From: CAZFDE01 sp964517795 | GTDB taxonomy: Bacteria > Planctomycetota > Phycisphaerae > Sedimentisphaerales > Anaerobacaceae | Direction of reading: 5' to 3' | Length of the DNA: 13,463 nucleotides | NCBI GenBank assembly: GCA_964517795.1 | Contig: CAZFDE010000070.1 | Coordinates: 1-13,463 of the forward strand | In this document: in pieces, positions 7,876 to 13,463 of the stretch | How positions within the stretch are numbered: the first letter of the stretch is position 1 | Layout of the letters: each line of letters begins with the position of its first letter | Translations under genes and position numbers: made by a program | The notes under the pieces: model-generated | What the model was told of the DNA's origin: nothing | The model's input: the letters and a program-made list of their open reading frames with translations, nothing else | Databases searched by the model: none

Positions 7876-8664
7876 TTAAAGCTCGCAGCGCGAGCCAATA
7901 TATTCGTGAAGGACGATTCGAAGGCGACGTATTTCATCGTTATCGGGCAGACCGGCGAGGATTTTGTCGAAATGGCCGCGGGATTCGATCCGTCTGATCG
8001 TCGCGGGAAAATTCATGTCATAGACCCAGCCCAATTGCAGCAGTTTCATATCGTTTAGCGTCTGCAGCCGGGCGTAATCCACTTTTTCACCTGCCAGGAC
8101 CGCTTGGTAGATTTGCGGTGTGTACCACGGCTCGTCCGGCAGTTCGATCTCCCGGTCGAATTTTTCCGGATTTTTCAGATACTCGGCATAGCCGGTCAGG
8201 ACCACATGGTAGATATCGATCTTGTCGGCGTCGCGGATCAAACGGCAATACAGCAGCAGATCGTCGTCAAGGTCGCCGGGCAGTTCTTTAATGCCGTGAT
8301 ATTCGATGGCTTTTTCGATGATCCGTTTTTCAGTCGGCTCGATATCATCCAGTACATGATGTTCGGCAAGGACCTGTAATGAAAGCAGGCAGTGGTTGAC
8401 GCTTCGCGGATCGTGGTAGGTCTGGTACCGGATGAACTGCGGGAATCGGCCGACATCGTGGAATAAGGCGATGGCATAGGCGATGCGGGATTGATTTTCG
8501 TTTAGCTCCAGCTCGCCGGCCAGATATTTCGTTTCGCCGCAGACCCGCCAGGAATGATCGTATTTGAGTTTGAGATTGGCGTCGATATACTCACCCTGGC
8601 CGTAATTATCGGCATAATACGTCTCGAACCAGGTTTTGAAGCGTGCTATGGCCTCAGGTTTCAC
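7876..8664 (-). CDS. HD-domain hydrolase
   Basis: 262 aa from a GTG start. I chose GTG (8664-8662) because GAGGAG (8677-8672) stands 7 nt upstream and a promoter (TTGCAA-N17-TATAAG, 8724-8696) would start transcription just ahead of it. The longer frame from an ATG at 8724 would begin inside the -35 element. Metal-binding HD-superfamily residues are visible: His37 (YDHSWRV), His69-Asp70 (LFHDVGRF) and Asp147 (RDADKID), with further His at 91 and 123. HD proteins usually hydrolyse phosphate esters or nucleotides; the substrate here is not identifiable. It lies directly upstream of purC, which might point to nucleotide metabolism, but co-location alone is weak evidence. A short GC hairpin (7881-7895) overlaps its 3' end. 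Confidence 0.85.
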   Translation of the reverse strand: MKPEAIARFKTWFETYYADNYGQGEYIDANLKLKYDHSWRVCGETKYLAGELELNENQSRIAYAIALFHDVGRFPQFIRYQTYHDPRSVNHCLLSLQVLAEHHVLDDIEPTEKRIIEKAIEYHGIKELPGDLDDDLLLYCRLIRDADKIDIYHVVLTGYAEYLKNPEKFDREIELPDEPWYTPQIYQAVLAGEKVDYARLQTLNDMKLLQLGWVYDMNFPATIRRIESRGHFDKILAGLPDNDEIRRLRIVLHEYIGSRCEL

Positions 8665-8695
8665 GTTTCGGCTCCTCAATTTCAACGGAACGCAC

Positions 8696-8724
8696 CTTAT
8701 ACCACCGGGTCGAATTTTTTGCAA
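8696..8724 (-). promoter_or_regulatory. Promoter candidate for HD gene and purC
   Basis: On the minus strand TTGCAA (8724-8719) and TATAAG (8701-8696) are separated by exactly 17 nt. They match the -35 box in 4 of 6 and the -10 box in 5 of 6 positions. Transcription would start around 8689, giving a leader of about 25 nt before the GTG at 8664. This supports the shorter start of the HD gene. Confidence 0.55.
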
Positions 8725-8753
8725 AAAAAACTTATGGCGTCCCGCAAAAACAG

Positions 8754-8759
8754 TATAAT
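8754..8759 (+). promoter_or_regulatory. Consensus -10 box of the cupin gene
   Basis: A perfect TATAAT stands 42 nt before the cupin ATG. No good -35 box lies at 16-18 nt upstream (CTTATG at 8731-8736 is poor). The promoter may rely on an activator or be weak. With the HD promoter it forms a divergent pair within about 140 bp. Confidence 0.4.
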
Positions 8760-8801
8760 ATTGGCCGATGGAATATATGCGATCGATAAATGGAGGTTAT
8801 T

Positions 8802-9074
8802 ATGCCAACGGTATCGGATGTGATTGTCAAAAAACCGACAGAAGAAGAAACGAACCGATGTAAAAGCTGGCCGATCTGGCAGTGCGAGCCCAGTACGTTC
8901 GACTGGGCCTATACCGAAAAAGAAACCTGTCTGATCCTCGAAGGACAAGTGACCGTCACCGACGGTCAAAAATCGATCAGTTTCGGGCCGGGTGACCTGG
9001 TGGTTTTTCCGCAGGATCTCGAATGCACCTGGAACGTGCAGCAGGCCGTTAAAAAGCACTATAATTTCGGATAA
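8802..9074 (+). CDS. Small Cupin_3 (DUF861)-type protein
   Basis: 90 aa from the ATG at 8802, which has GGAGG (8792-8796) 5 nt upstream; an ATG at 8790 in frame precedes that site and is less likely. The protein is a single small beta-barrel of the cupin superfamily. WPIWQCEPSTFDW, ETCLILEGQVTVTDG, FGPGDLVVFP and a C-terminal TWNV segment follow the Cupin_3/DUF861 pattern, also seen in EutQ and ureidoglycine aminohydrolase. Stand-alone members of this size are common and mostly uncharacterised. The canonical metal-binding His residues are largely missing, so a metal-dependent activity is doubtful. It is transcribed divergently from the HD gene, and no obvious terminator follows. Confidence 0.85.
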   Translation: MPTVSDVIVKKPTEEETNRCKSWPIWQCEPSTFDWAYTEKETCLILEGQVTVTDGQKSISFGPGDLVVFPQDLECTWNVQQAVKKHYNFG

Positions 9075-9130
9075 ATACGGCCATTTACGAATCCCGGCCG
9101 CATCAAAAGCGGTTCATGCGAAACATTCTG

Positions 9131-9231
9131 AAAATATGATAGCAACTAAATGCTATAACCGCCAAAATTTATTTTTGCGAGACGAATGTTATAATCAAAT
9201 TATGGCTTCTTTTCTTAAAATATGATAGCAA
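9131..9231. repeat. 15-bp direct repeat, two copies
   Basis: AAAATATGATAGCAA occurs exactly at 9131-9145 and 9217-9231, with the starts 86 bp apart. The flanking bases differ on both sides, so this is a discrete motif rather than a longer duplication. The first copy overlaps the inverted repeat ATAGCA-N6-TGCTAT (9139-9156). Paired operator sites for a regulator of the downstream genes are one reading. Confidence 0.45.
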
Positions 9232-9342
9232 AATGAATTTTTCACGCGAATTTAGGGGATCTTACGATATATTGAGAGGAATGTGTGCGACTTAAAGTGT
9301 TTTGTCTGCACAATAGCGAAAACGGCATAACGTATTATTTTA

Positions 9343-9371
9343 TTTACATAACAGGGAATATTGTTTAAGAT
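9343..9371 (+). promoter_or_regulatory. Promoter candidate of the exported-protein locus
   Basis: TTTACA (9343-9348, 5 of 6 to the -35 box) and TAAGAT (9366-9371, 4 of 6 to the -10 box) are separated by 17 nt, 35 nt before the first gene. The palindrome at 9371-9388 overlaps the expected transcription start. Confidence 0.45.
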
Positions 9372-9388
9372 TTACATATGATTGTAAA
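9371..9388. promoter_or_regulatory. Palindromic operator-like site
   Basis: TTTACA-TATGAT-TGTAAA is a perfect 6-bp inverted repeat with a 6-bp spacer, located between the promoter candidate and the ribosome-binding site. Its position over the probable transcription start suggests repressor binding or a leader hairpin. Confidence 0.4.
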
Positions 9389-9406
9389 ATTCGGGAGGTA
9401 CGCAAT

Positions 9407-10447
9407 ATGATCAAAGAAATCGGAGAGTATGCCACAAAAATGTTTCAACTCAGCGTGCTTGTGTCACTGTTATTAATCGCGGGGCCCGCTCTTGCTGACG
9501 AGGAACTGACTTTCATGGATGCGGCAAACCAATTTACGCGGTTTCGATTGGCTGCTACGGTATCGCCTGAGACCGCATTTTCAGTTCATGCAACGCCTTC
9601 AACTGCAGAACGGCTGAAGGAAATGAACCGTTTCATGTCCTCAGCGACCGATGACATGAAGGGCTGGAGTTTCTTCTTCGGCACATCAGTCGGGACAATA
9701 ACGTCGCTGTCTGAAGAAGTGGTGTTGACGATGTTTTATTGCCCGTGGGCTGATGTCGCTTTGTTATGCGAATGGCGTAATTTGGACGGGCCCAAAATAT
9801 CAGATGTGGAACTCATCTGTGGTGATATTTTACGTGAAACGAAGCAGCCGGAGTTGATCCCATTGTGGCAACGAACACCTGAGATTCCTCCGCCGTTGGC
9901 GATTATGGTTTCAGCGAACGACTCTGCCCGTGCTTTTATGGATCTATATGGCAAACAGTTGTGGTTTGGATCGACGAACTGGCGAAAAAAACTGACCCTG
10001 ATGAAAACAAAAGAAAACGTGGAAGGAAATTATCAGGCAGTTCGCCTTTTGTTTAATCAGATGCTGGCCAGTGTCAGTGGATTTTTCAATGATCCTGCAT
10101 TGGCAAACATCCGGACTTCAATGGATCAGGTGCGTGATTTGCTCATCGATAAAAATACAGATGCGGTCTTGGCGATGGCCCCTGAAACATCTGCCGAAGC
10201 GCGCATGATCCTTGAGACAGCGCCGTTGCAGTGGGAAAACGCAACCATAGTGCTTCTGGCGACGAATATCAAAAATGCATTCGTCTTTATGGCCGACCTT
10301 CGATATCCGGAGCATTATGCTTGTTTTTGGTTTGTTAAATCGGACGATAATACAGCGAAACTTCGACGGATCGATTTTCTTTCGCATACACTTAGTTTTG
10401 AAGAGGTCGATGACATTGCACGTCAGGCAGGCATGGATCGCCCTTAA
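9407..10447 (+). CDS. Secreted protein of unknown family
   Basis: 346 aa. The ATG follows GGAGG (9394-9398) at 8 nt. A signal peptide is visible: after a 12-residue n-region a hydrophobic core (LSVLVSLLLIAG) leads to ALA|DE, with cleavage expected after residue 30, so the mature protein is periplasmic or secreted. I recognise no domain. The mature part is mixed alpha/beta in style and has four Cys (112, 121, 138, 306) that could form disulfides. There are Pro-rich (EIPPPLA) and Trp-rich segments but no lipobox and no further membrane segment. It is the first of four consecutive exported proteins, with 35 nt to the next start. An alternative ATG at 9440 would shorten the n-region but has no ribosome-binding site. 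Confidence 0.75.
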   Translation: MIKEIGEYATKMFQLSVLVSLLLIAGPALADEELTFMDAANQFTRFRLAATVSPETAFSVHATPSTAERLKEMNRFMSSATDDMKGWSFFFGTSVGTITSLSEEVVLTMFYCPWADVALLCEWRNLDGPKISDVELICGDILRETKQPELIPLWQRTPEIPPPLAIMVSANDSARAFMDLYGKQLWFGSTNWRKKLTLMKTKENVEGNYQAVRLLFNQMLASVSGFFNDPALANIRTSMDQVRDLLIDKNTDAVLAMAPETSAEARMILETAPLQWENATIVLLATNIKNAFVFMADLRYPEHYACFWFVKSDDNTAKLRRIDFLSHTLSFEEVDDIARQAGMDRP

Positions 10448-10482
10448 AAAGTCGGCGATTTACTATGAAAGTGAGGTATTTG

Positions 10483-11265
10483 ATGTATAACAAAATGATA
10501 TATATGATGATCTTGCTGATGTTGGGGACCGCCTATGAGCCGACGTGGGCTATGAGCAGTAAGCCTGCCGCGGCAGTGAAATCGGCAGCCAATTCAGCCG
10601 TCAATACGGCAAATGAGTTAGGTAATAATGACGCCGTACAACAGGCCGCCGGCGATGCAGGTCAAGCGGTTTCCAATTATGGCGGAAAAATTATTAATGA
10701 GGGTTATGGGTATATCAATAACGGAGTCGATAACGGTCGCGTCCGGAATATGATTAATAACGGAACCAACATCGCCGTCGGCGGCAAAGTCGTGGAATGG
10801 ACCGGAAAGGCGGCTCCTCATGTCGGCTGGGTGGCGACCTCTGCGGGACGGGCATCAACAGGAGATTATTCTGGCGCGGCCATCGAGGGTGTAAACGGCG
10901 CAGCTCGAACGATAACTGTCGGTAAGATCGGAACGGCAGCGGGCACGGCCGGTGGTATTTGGGTTGCGGGAAAGCTTGGAGCTGTTGCGGGCAGTTGGGC
11001 CGGTCCTTTGGGAGCCGGGGCCGGATTCATTATCGGTTGCGGTGCCGCTTATCTCGGAGGAAAGATATGGGATAAAACGATCGGCAAAGGCGCGCACGCC
11101 ATTGACCAGAAAGTTAAGGACTGGGAAGCGGAACGTCGATACGCCGGTGATCCGAAAAACCGCAAAGCCGCACAACAAAACGCGCGTCAGGCGCAACGCA
11201 CCGCCAAGCCGCCAAGACCACAACCCAGTAAACCCGGCCGATGCACGGGGAACTGTCCCAGATAA
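10483..11265 (+). CDS. Secreted glycine-zipper protein with basic Pro-rich tail
   Basis: 260 aa from the ATG at 10483, which has GTGAGG (10471-10476) 6 nt upstream; an ATG at 10465 lacks such a site. A signal peptide with predicted cleavage TWA|MSS (after residue 23) exports it. Residues 25-65 are Ala/Asn-rich; 66-100 carry Asn/Gly repeats (INEGYGYINNG, then MINNG). Residues 147-201 form a glycine-zipper-like hydrophobic region, with Gly spaced through GKIGTAAGTAGG, GAVAGSWAGPLGAGAG and the following GCGAAYLGG segment. The C-terminus is basic and Pro-rich, ending in a CTGNC motif (Cys254, Cys258). Such Gly-rich segments occur in membrane-inserting toxins, effectors and outer-membrane-associated proteins, so membrane insertion is plausible. 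No enzyme domain is visible and no relative is recognised. It is probably co-transcribed with the preceding gene. Confidence 0.75.
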   Translation: MYNKMIYMMILLMLGTAYEPTWAMSSKPAAAVKSAANSAVNTANELGNNDAVQQAAGDAGQAVSNYGGKIINEGYGYINNGVDNGRVRNMINNGTNIAVGGKVVEWTGKAAPHVGWVATSAGRASTGDYSGAAIEGVNGAARTITVGKIGTAAGTAGGIWVAGKLGAVAGSWAGPLGAGAGFIIGCGAAYLGGKIWDKTIGKGAHAIDQKVKDWEAERRYAGDPKNRKAAQQNARQAQRTAKPPRPQPSKPGRCTGNCPR

Positions 11266-11380
11266 GACAATGAAAAATCGTATATTTTTCCTGATAAAAT
11301 AATGGACATCCGTCAAATGCTTTCGTACACTTTTGGCATAAAGAGACATAGGGTTGTTCGTCTAAATTGTATTGAGACCC

Positions 11381-11400
11381 TGATTTCAAAAATCATTTTT
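11381..11400 (+). terminator. Weak AT-rich hairpin before the beta-barrel gene
   Basis: TGATTT (11381-11386) pairs with AAATCA (11390-11395) over a 3-nt loop and is followed by five T. The stem is short and AT-rich, so it would terminate poorly, but it could reduce transcription into the next gene. AGGGT (11350-11354) and ACCCT (11377-11381) form another possible pairing in the same leader. Confidence 0.25.
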
Positions 11401-11417
11401 ATTAAGGAGATCGAAAC

Positions 11418-12344
11418 ATGAAAAACAGTAAGGTAGCTCTCATCACATGTGTGGGTGTCATGGTGTTTGTTACATGTATGACGGCCACGCTGCAGGCGAC
11501 CGATAATTATGATCGTTCGATGAGCCTGCTAAACCCCTTCAGTCCGGCCAATCGCGGTGCGGCACTTGCGGTTGAACGATCGTTACGGTTGGGCCTGAAC
11601 ATGAATCACAATGGGCTGGACTCATTGACATCACCGAGCATGTTCGTGAATTATGATTTTGGAAAAAACGATGATAAGCGAACGGGCGGATTCGATAATT
11701 ACTTTAATTCATACACGGTGGGTATGGATGCATTTGACAGTGAATCCACCTTATGGGGACTGCTGGTAAACTATAGCGACGAACAAGGCAGCAATGGTGC
11801 CGGCACTCATGACAACATCGATACGTGGGCATCTACACTGTATATGAGCCGTACGATCAATGAGACCATGTTTTGGGGTACGTCGTTGACATTTTCCAAA
11901 GGCGAAACGGACATTCGAGGCGGCGGGACAACCGATGCCGATAGCTATGTCATCGCCCCTTACATGACAATGATGACTGAAATGGATAGTGTAACTTATT
12001 CGCTTTCGCCTTCTTATGTCTTGGGTTATCAAAAACTCGATTATCCCAGTGGCGCGGTCGATTCAAAAGACAATAGCTTGATGGGCAGATTTGTACTGAT
12101 GGGTCGTGCCAGTATGCCGATCAGCGAAAAGACGACCTTGACCGGCAATCTTGGTTTTAACCAAGTCTTGCATAATCATGGACTGGACACCGAAAGTAAT
12201 AATGACCATCAATGGTTCACGACAGGTATCAGCATGGATTATATGTTGAACGAGAACACCACCGGCAGCATTGGTTACCTCACAGAATTTGACAGCGCTT
12301 TCAGCAGTGACATTTTCACGATCGGCCTGAATATTGCTTTCTAA
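11418..12344 (+). CDS. Outer-membrane beta-barrel protein (autotransporter-barrel-like)
   Basis: 308 aa. The ATG follows AAGGAG (11404-11409) at 8 nt. The signal peptide has a hydrophobic core (LITCVGVMVFVTC) and likely cleavage at LQA|TD (after residue 27). The mature part alternates polar and hydrophobic residues in repeated strands separated by Gly/Asp/Asn-rich turns, and ends in Phe (IGLNIAF). A terminal aromatic is typical of outer-membrane barrels recognised by the Bam machinery. It resembles the barrel of autotransporters (PF03797 style) but has no long passenger domain: only about 25 mature residues precede the first strands. It could be a porin, an adhesin anchor or an exporter for the neighbouring secreted proteins. 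It implies a diderm host. It lies third in the locus, 152 nt after the glycine-zipper gene, and is followed by a strong terminator. Confidence 0.8.
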   Translation: MKNSKVALITCVGVMVFVTCMTATLQATDNYDRSMSLLNPFSPANRGAALAVERSLRLGLNMNHNGLDSLTSPSMFVNYDFGKNDDKRTGGFDNYFNSYTVGMDAFDSESTLWGLLVNYSDEQGSNGAGTHDNIDTWASTLYMSRTINETMFWGTSLTFSKGETDIRGGGTTDADSYVIAPYMTMMTEMDSVTYSLSPSYVLGYQKLDYPSGAVDSKDNSLMGRFVLMGRASMPISEKTTLTGNLGFNQVLHNHGLDTESNNDHQWFTTGISMDYMLNENTTGSIGYLTEFDSAFSSDIFTIGLNIAF

Positions 12345-12371
12345 CCGCTTGTGAAGAAGATTTGGGTCAAG

Positions 12372-12416
12372 AAAAACTGTCTGAACTGCTCATCTGAGCG
12401 GTCAGACAGTTTTTTT
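12372..12416 (+). terminator. Strong intrinsic terminator after the beta-barrel gene
   Basis: ACTGTCTGA (12376-12384) pairs perfectly with TCAGACAGT (12402-12410). The inner stem CTGCTC/GAGCGG (12386-12391 with 12396-12401, one wobble pair) closes on a 4-nt loop. Seven T follow (12410-12416), and a run of A precedes the stem. It ends exactly where the probable ATG of the next gene begins (12417), so that gene depends on readthrough or an unseen promoter. Confidence 0.9.
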
Positions 12417-13253
12417 ATGAAAATAATGAAACGGATTATTCCGACATGTATAGCTTTGGTTTTATGGGGTTGCGACACCGTCGAAATGGTGCCGCCGGCG
12501 AAAATAACGCCGCTTTCAGATATACGTGTGTCATTTGACAGTTTTATCAATGTGGGATACAAACAGGGGCGTTCACTGCCCGGCTTGCAGACGACTTGCC
12601 GAATGATTCAAACAACACTTGGATTATGGTATCAACAATTACACGTCCGGCAAACAATGATTGATGGAACCCCAACGGACTTACGGCGCTTTTTGAAAAA
12701 TCTGCCCGGGCCACAAGCCTGTGACATTTCAGTGGTGTATCTGGGATCGATACAAACCTCAGATGGGGCATTGGCTTTTACGGATGGACAACGTATTTCT
12801 TGGCATGATTTGTTGGCGACCCCGTTTGTGAAACACCCCTGCCGAATTGTAATACTTGATGTGTGTCATGCCGCCGTAGTGAAAAGTATCCCCAAATGGC
12901 ATCAACAGTTTTCAAGCGTTACATTACTGGCCACAGATGTCGATGAAGTTACTTATCAATTCGAACCAATTCGCCTCAAGCCGATTAATATTCGAAAACA
13001 TTATCCCCAGGTACAGGACTGGGCACACTATTATCTGGAGCCGGGATGGGATCACCATGTTAGTTTTTTGGGGTTGATATGGTTGGCAACCGGTGTTGAT
13101 GTAACTGTGCCGCCAATGAACAAAGCTGCATGGGTACGGTTTTTCGAAAACTGCTGCCAGAAGGCAATCGACTTTCGTCATACCAAAAGCAATCGCTGGG
13201 CTTCGACCCTGCTGACGCTTGTTGATGAAGATGCGGTTACGCCGACTCGATAG
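12417..13253 (+). CDS. Lipoprotein with caspase-like (peptidase C14 fold) domain, probably lacking the catalytic His
   Basis: 278 aa from the ATG at 12417 (275 aa from an ATG at 12426). No Shine-Dalgarno is visible for either. A GTG at 12351, 6 nt after the barrel gene's stop, would add a 22-residue, terminator-encoded extension. The N-terminus is a lipoprotein signal (RIIPTCIALVLWGC, lipobox LWGC, Cys19). Residues 54-157 follow the caspase-like fold of bacterial C14 proteins: LPGL, a helix, a polar linker, the strand DISVVYLGS (103-111), DGALAFTDG, and the strand RIVILDVCHAA (143-153). Asp148-x-Cys150-His151 matches the usual D-x-C-H/S block with the catalytic Cys. The strand that normally ends in Gly-His reads Leu-Gly-Ser, so the catalytic His is missing; His130 is nearby but not at the canonical place. 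Residues 160-278 match nothing I know. It may be a pseudoprotease or a divergent peptidase facing the periplasm. Confidence 0.75.
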   Translation: MKIMKRIIPTCIALVLWGCDTVEMVPPAKITPLSDIRVSFDSFINVGYKQGRSLPGLQTTCRMIQTTLGLWYQQLHVRQTMIDGTPTDLRRFLKNLPGPQACDISVVYLGSIQTSDGALAFTDGQRISWHDLLATPFVKHPCRIVILDVCHAAVVKSIPKWHQQFSSVTLLATDVDEVTYQFEPIRLKPINIRKHYPQVQDWAHYYLEPGWDHHVSFLGLIWLATGVDVTVPPMNKAAWVRFFENCCQKAIDFRHTKSNRWASTLLTLVDEDAVTPTR

Positions 13254-13262
13254 GTTTTTCAC

Positions 13263-13293
13263 TATGTGGAGATTCATTTGCCGTCTCCACATA
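13263..13293 (+). terminator. Hairpin after the caspase-like gene
   Basis: TATGTGGAGA (13263-13272) and TCTCCACATA (13284-13293) form a perfect 10-bp stem with an 11-nt loop, starting 9 nt after the stop codon. No T tract follows, so it may act as a 3'-stabilising or factor-assisted terminator rather than a classic intrinsic one. Confidence 0.5.
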
Positions 13294-13426
13294 TCAAATT
13301 TCCCCCATCGTGCTGATTGCGTATTTTTGACACGTATTCAGCGCTTTTAATGCGATTGGTATAGCAGCGCTCCTTTCAAGTAAAACCCCCATTTTTGTCC
13401 AACGTCAAGTTTAATTTCCCTTCCTG

Positions 13427-13454
13427 TTGCCTCAACTAAGAATGTTACTATAAA
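13427..13454 (+). promoter_or_regulatory. Promoter candidate for a gene beyond the window
   Basis: TTGCCT (13427-13432) and TATAAA (13449-13454) are separated by 16 nt. The downstream gene is not in the window, so this cannot be supported by context. Confidence 0.3.
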
Positions 13455-13463
13455 TATTACACT

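Larger units (their letters stand above)
9075..9406. other. 332-bp AT-rich control region
   Basis: No coding region is supported. The stretch is clearly more AT-rich than the sulfatase operon. It holds a 15-bp direct repeat (9131-9145 and 9217-9231), an inverted repeat ATAGCA/TGCTAT (9139-9156), and the promoter and palindrome listed separately. It separates the housekeeping genes from the exported-protein locus and probably carries that locus's regulation. Confidence 0.55.
13254..13463. other. Non-coding 3' end of the window
   Basis: No coding region is supported. The stretch holds the hairpin at 13263-13293, a TTGACA (13327-13332) without a matching -10 box, and a promoter candidate at 13427-13454 that may drive a gene beyond the window. 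Confidence 0.5.

Noticed and set aside
7881..7895. GC hairpin GCTCGC-AGC-GCGAGC at the end of the HD gene as a terminator
   Set aside because: The stem is inside the coding end and followed on the minus strand only by TTTAACTT. Too weak to claim termination between the HD gene and purC.
8992..9225. Second open frame overlapping the cupin gene and running into the control region
   Set aside because: It is out of frame with the cupin, lacks a ribosome-binding site, and its 3' half is low-complexity AT-rich DNA.
13327..13355. TTGACA as a -35 box of a promoter
   Set aside because: No acceptable -10 hexamer lies 15-19 nt downstream; the nearest TATAGC is about 26 nt away.

Overview
The window looks like chromosomal DNA of a Planctomycetota-type bacterium, possibly a Phycisphaerae relative. 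This rests on clustered Tat-exported sulfatases and a moderately GC-rich carbohydrate locus next to AT-richer genes for unrecognised envelope proteins. No rRNA or other taxonomic marker is present, so the placement is inference. I saw no tRNA, rRNA, CRISPR array or insertion sequence.

Region 1 (1-6530, + strand) is a tight four-gene operon. It holds a Tat-exported calcineurin-like metallophosphoesterase with a carbohydrate-binding-like C-terminal domain, followed by three Cys-type S1 sulfatases. The first resembles N-acetylglucosamine-6-sulfatases, the second resembles N-sulfoglucosamine sulfohydrolase and has a lipobox, and the third is arylsulfatase A/GALNS-like. Together they suggest desulfation of a sulfated glucosamine-containing (heparan-like) glycan in the envelope.

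Region 2 (6531-6907) is a gap that may hold a decayed minus-strand gene. Region 3 (6908-8664, - strand) carries an HD-domain hydrolase followed by purC. The HD gene most likely starts at a GTG (8664), behind a GAGGAG ribosome-binding site and a TTGCAA-N17-TATAAG promoter. A small Cupin_3-like gene (8802-9074, + strand) diverges from it.

Region 4 (9075-9406) is an AT-rich control region with a 15-bp direct repeat, a promoter candidate and a palindrome. Region 5 (9407-13253, + strand) is the most unusual part. It has four consecutive genes for exported proteins: an unrecognised secreted protein, a secreted glycine-zipper protein with a basic Pro-rich tail, a short outer-membrane beta-barrel, and a lipoprotein with a caspase-like fold. 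The lipoprotein keeps the Asp-x-Cys-His motif but lacks the usual Gly-His. A strong intrinsic terminator lies between the barrel and the caspase-like gene and ends directly at the latter's probable ATG. The set could be an envelope-located module not yet described, but its function cannot be read from sequence.
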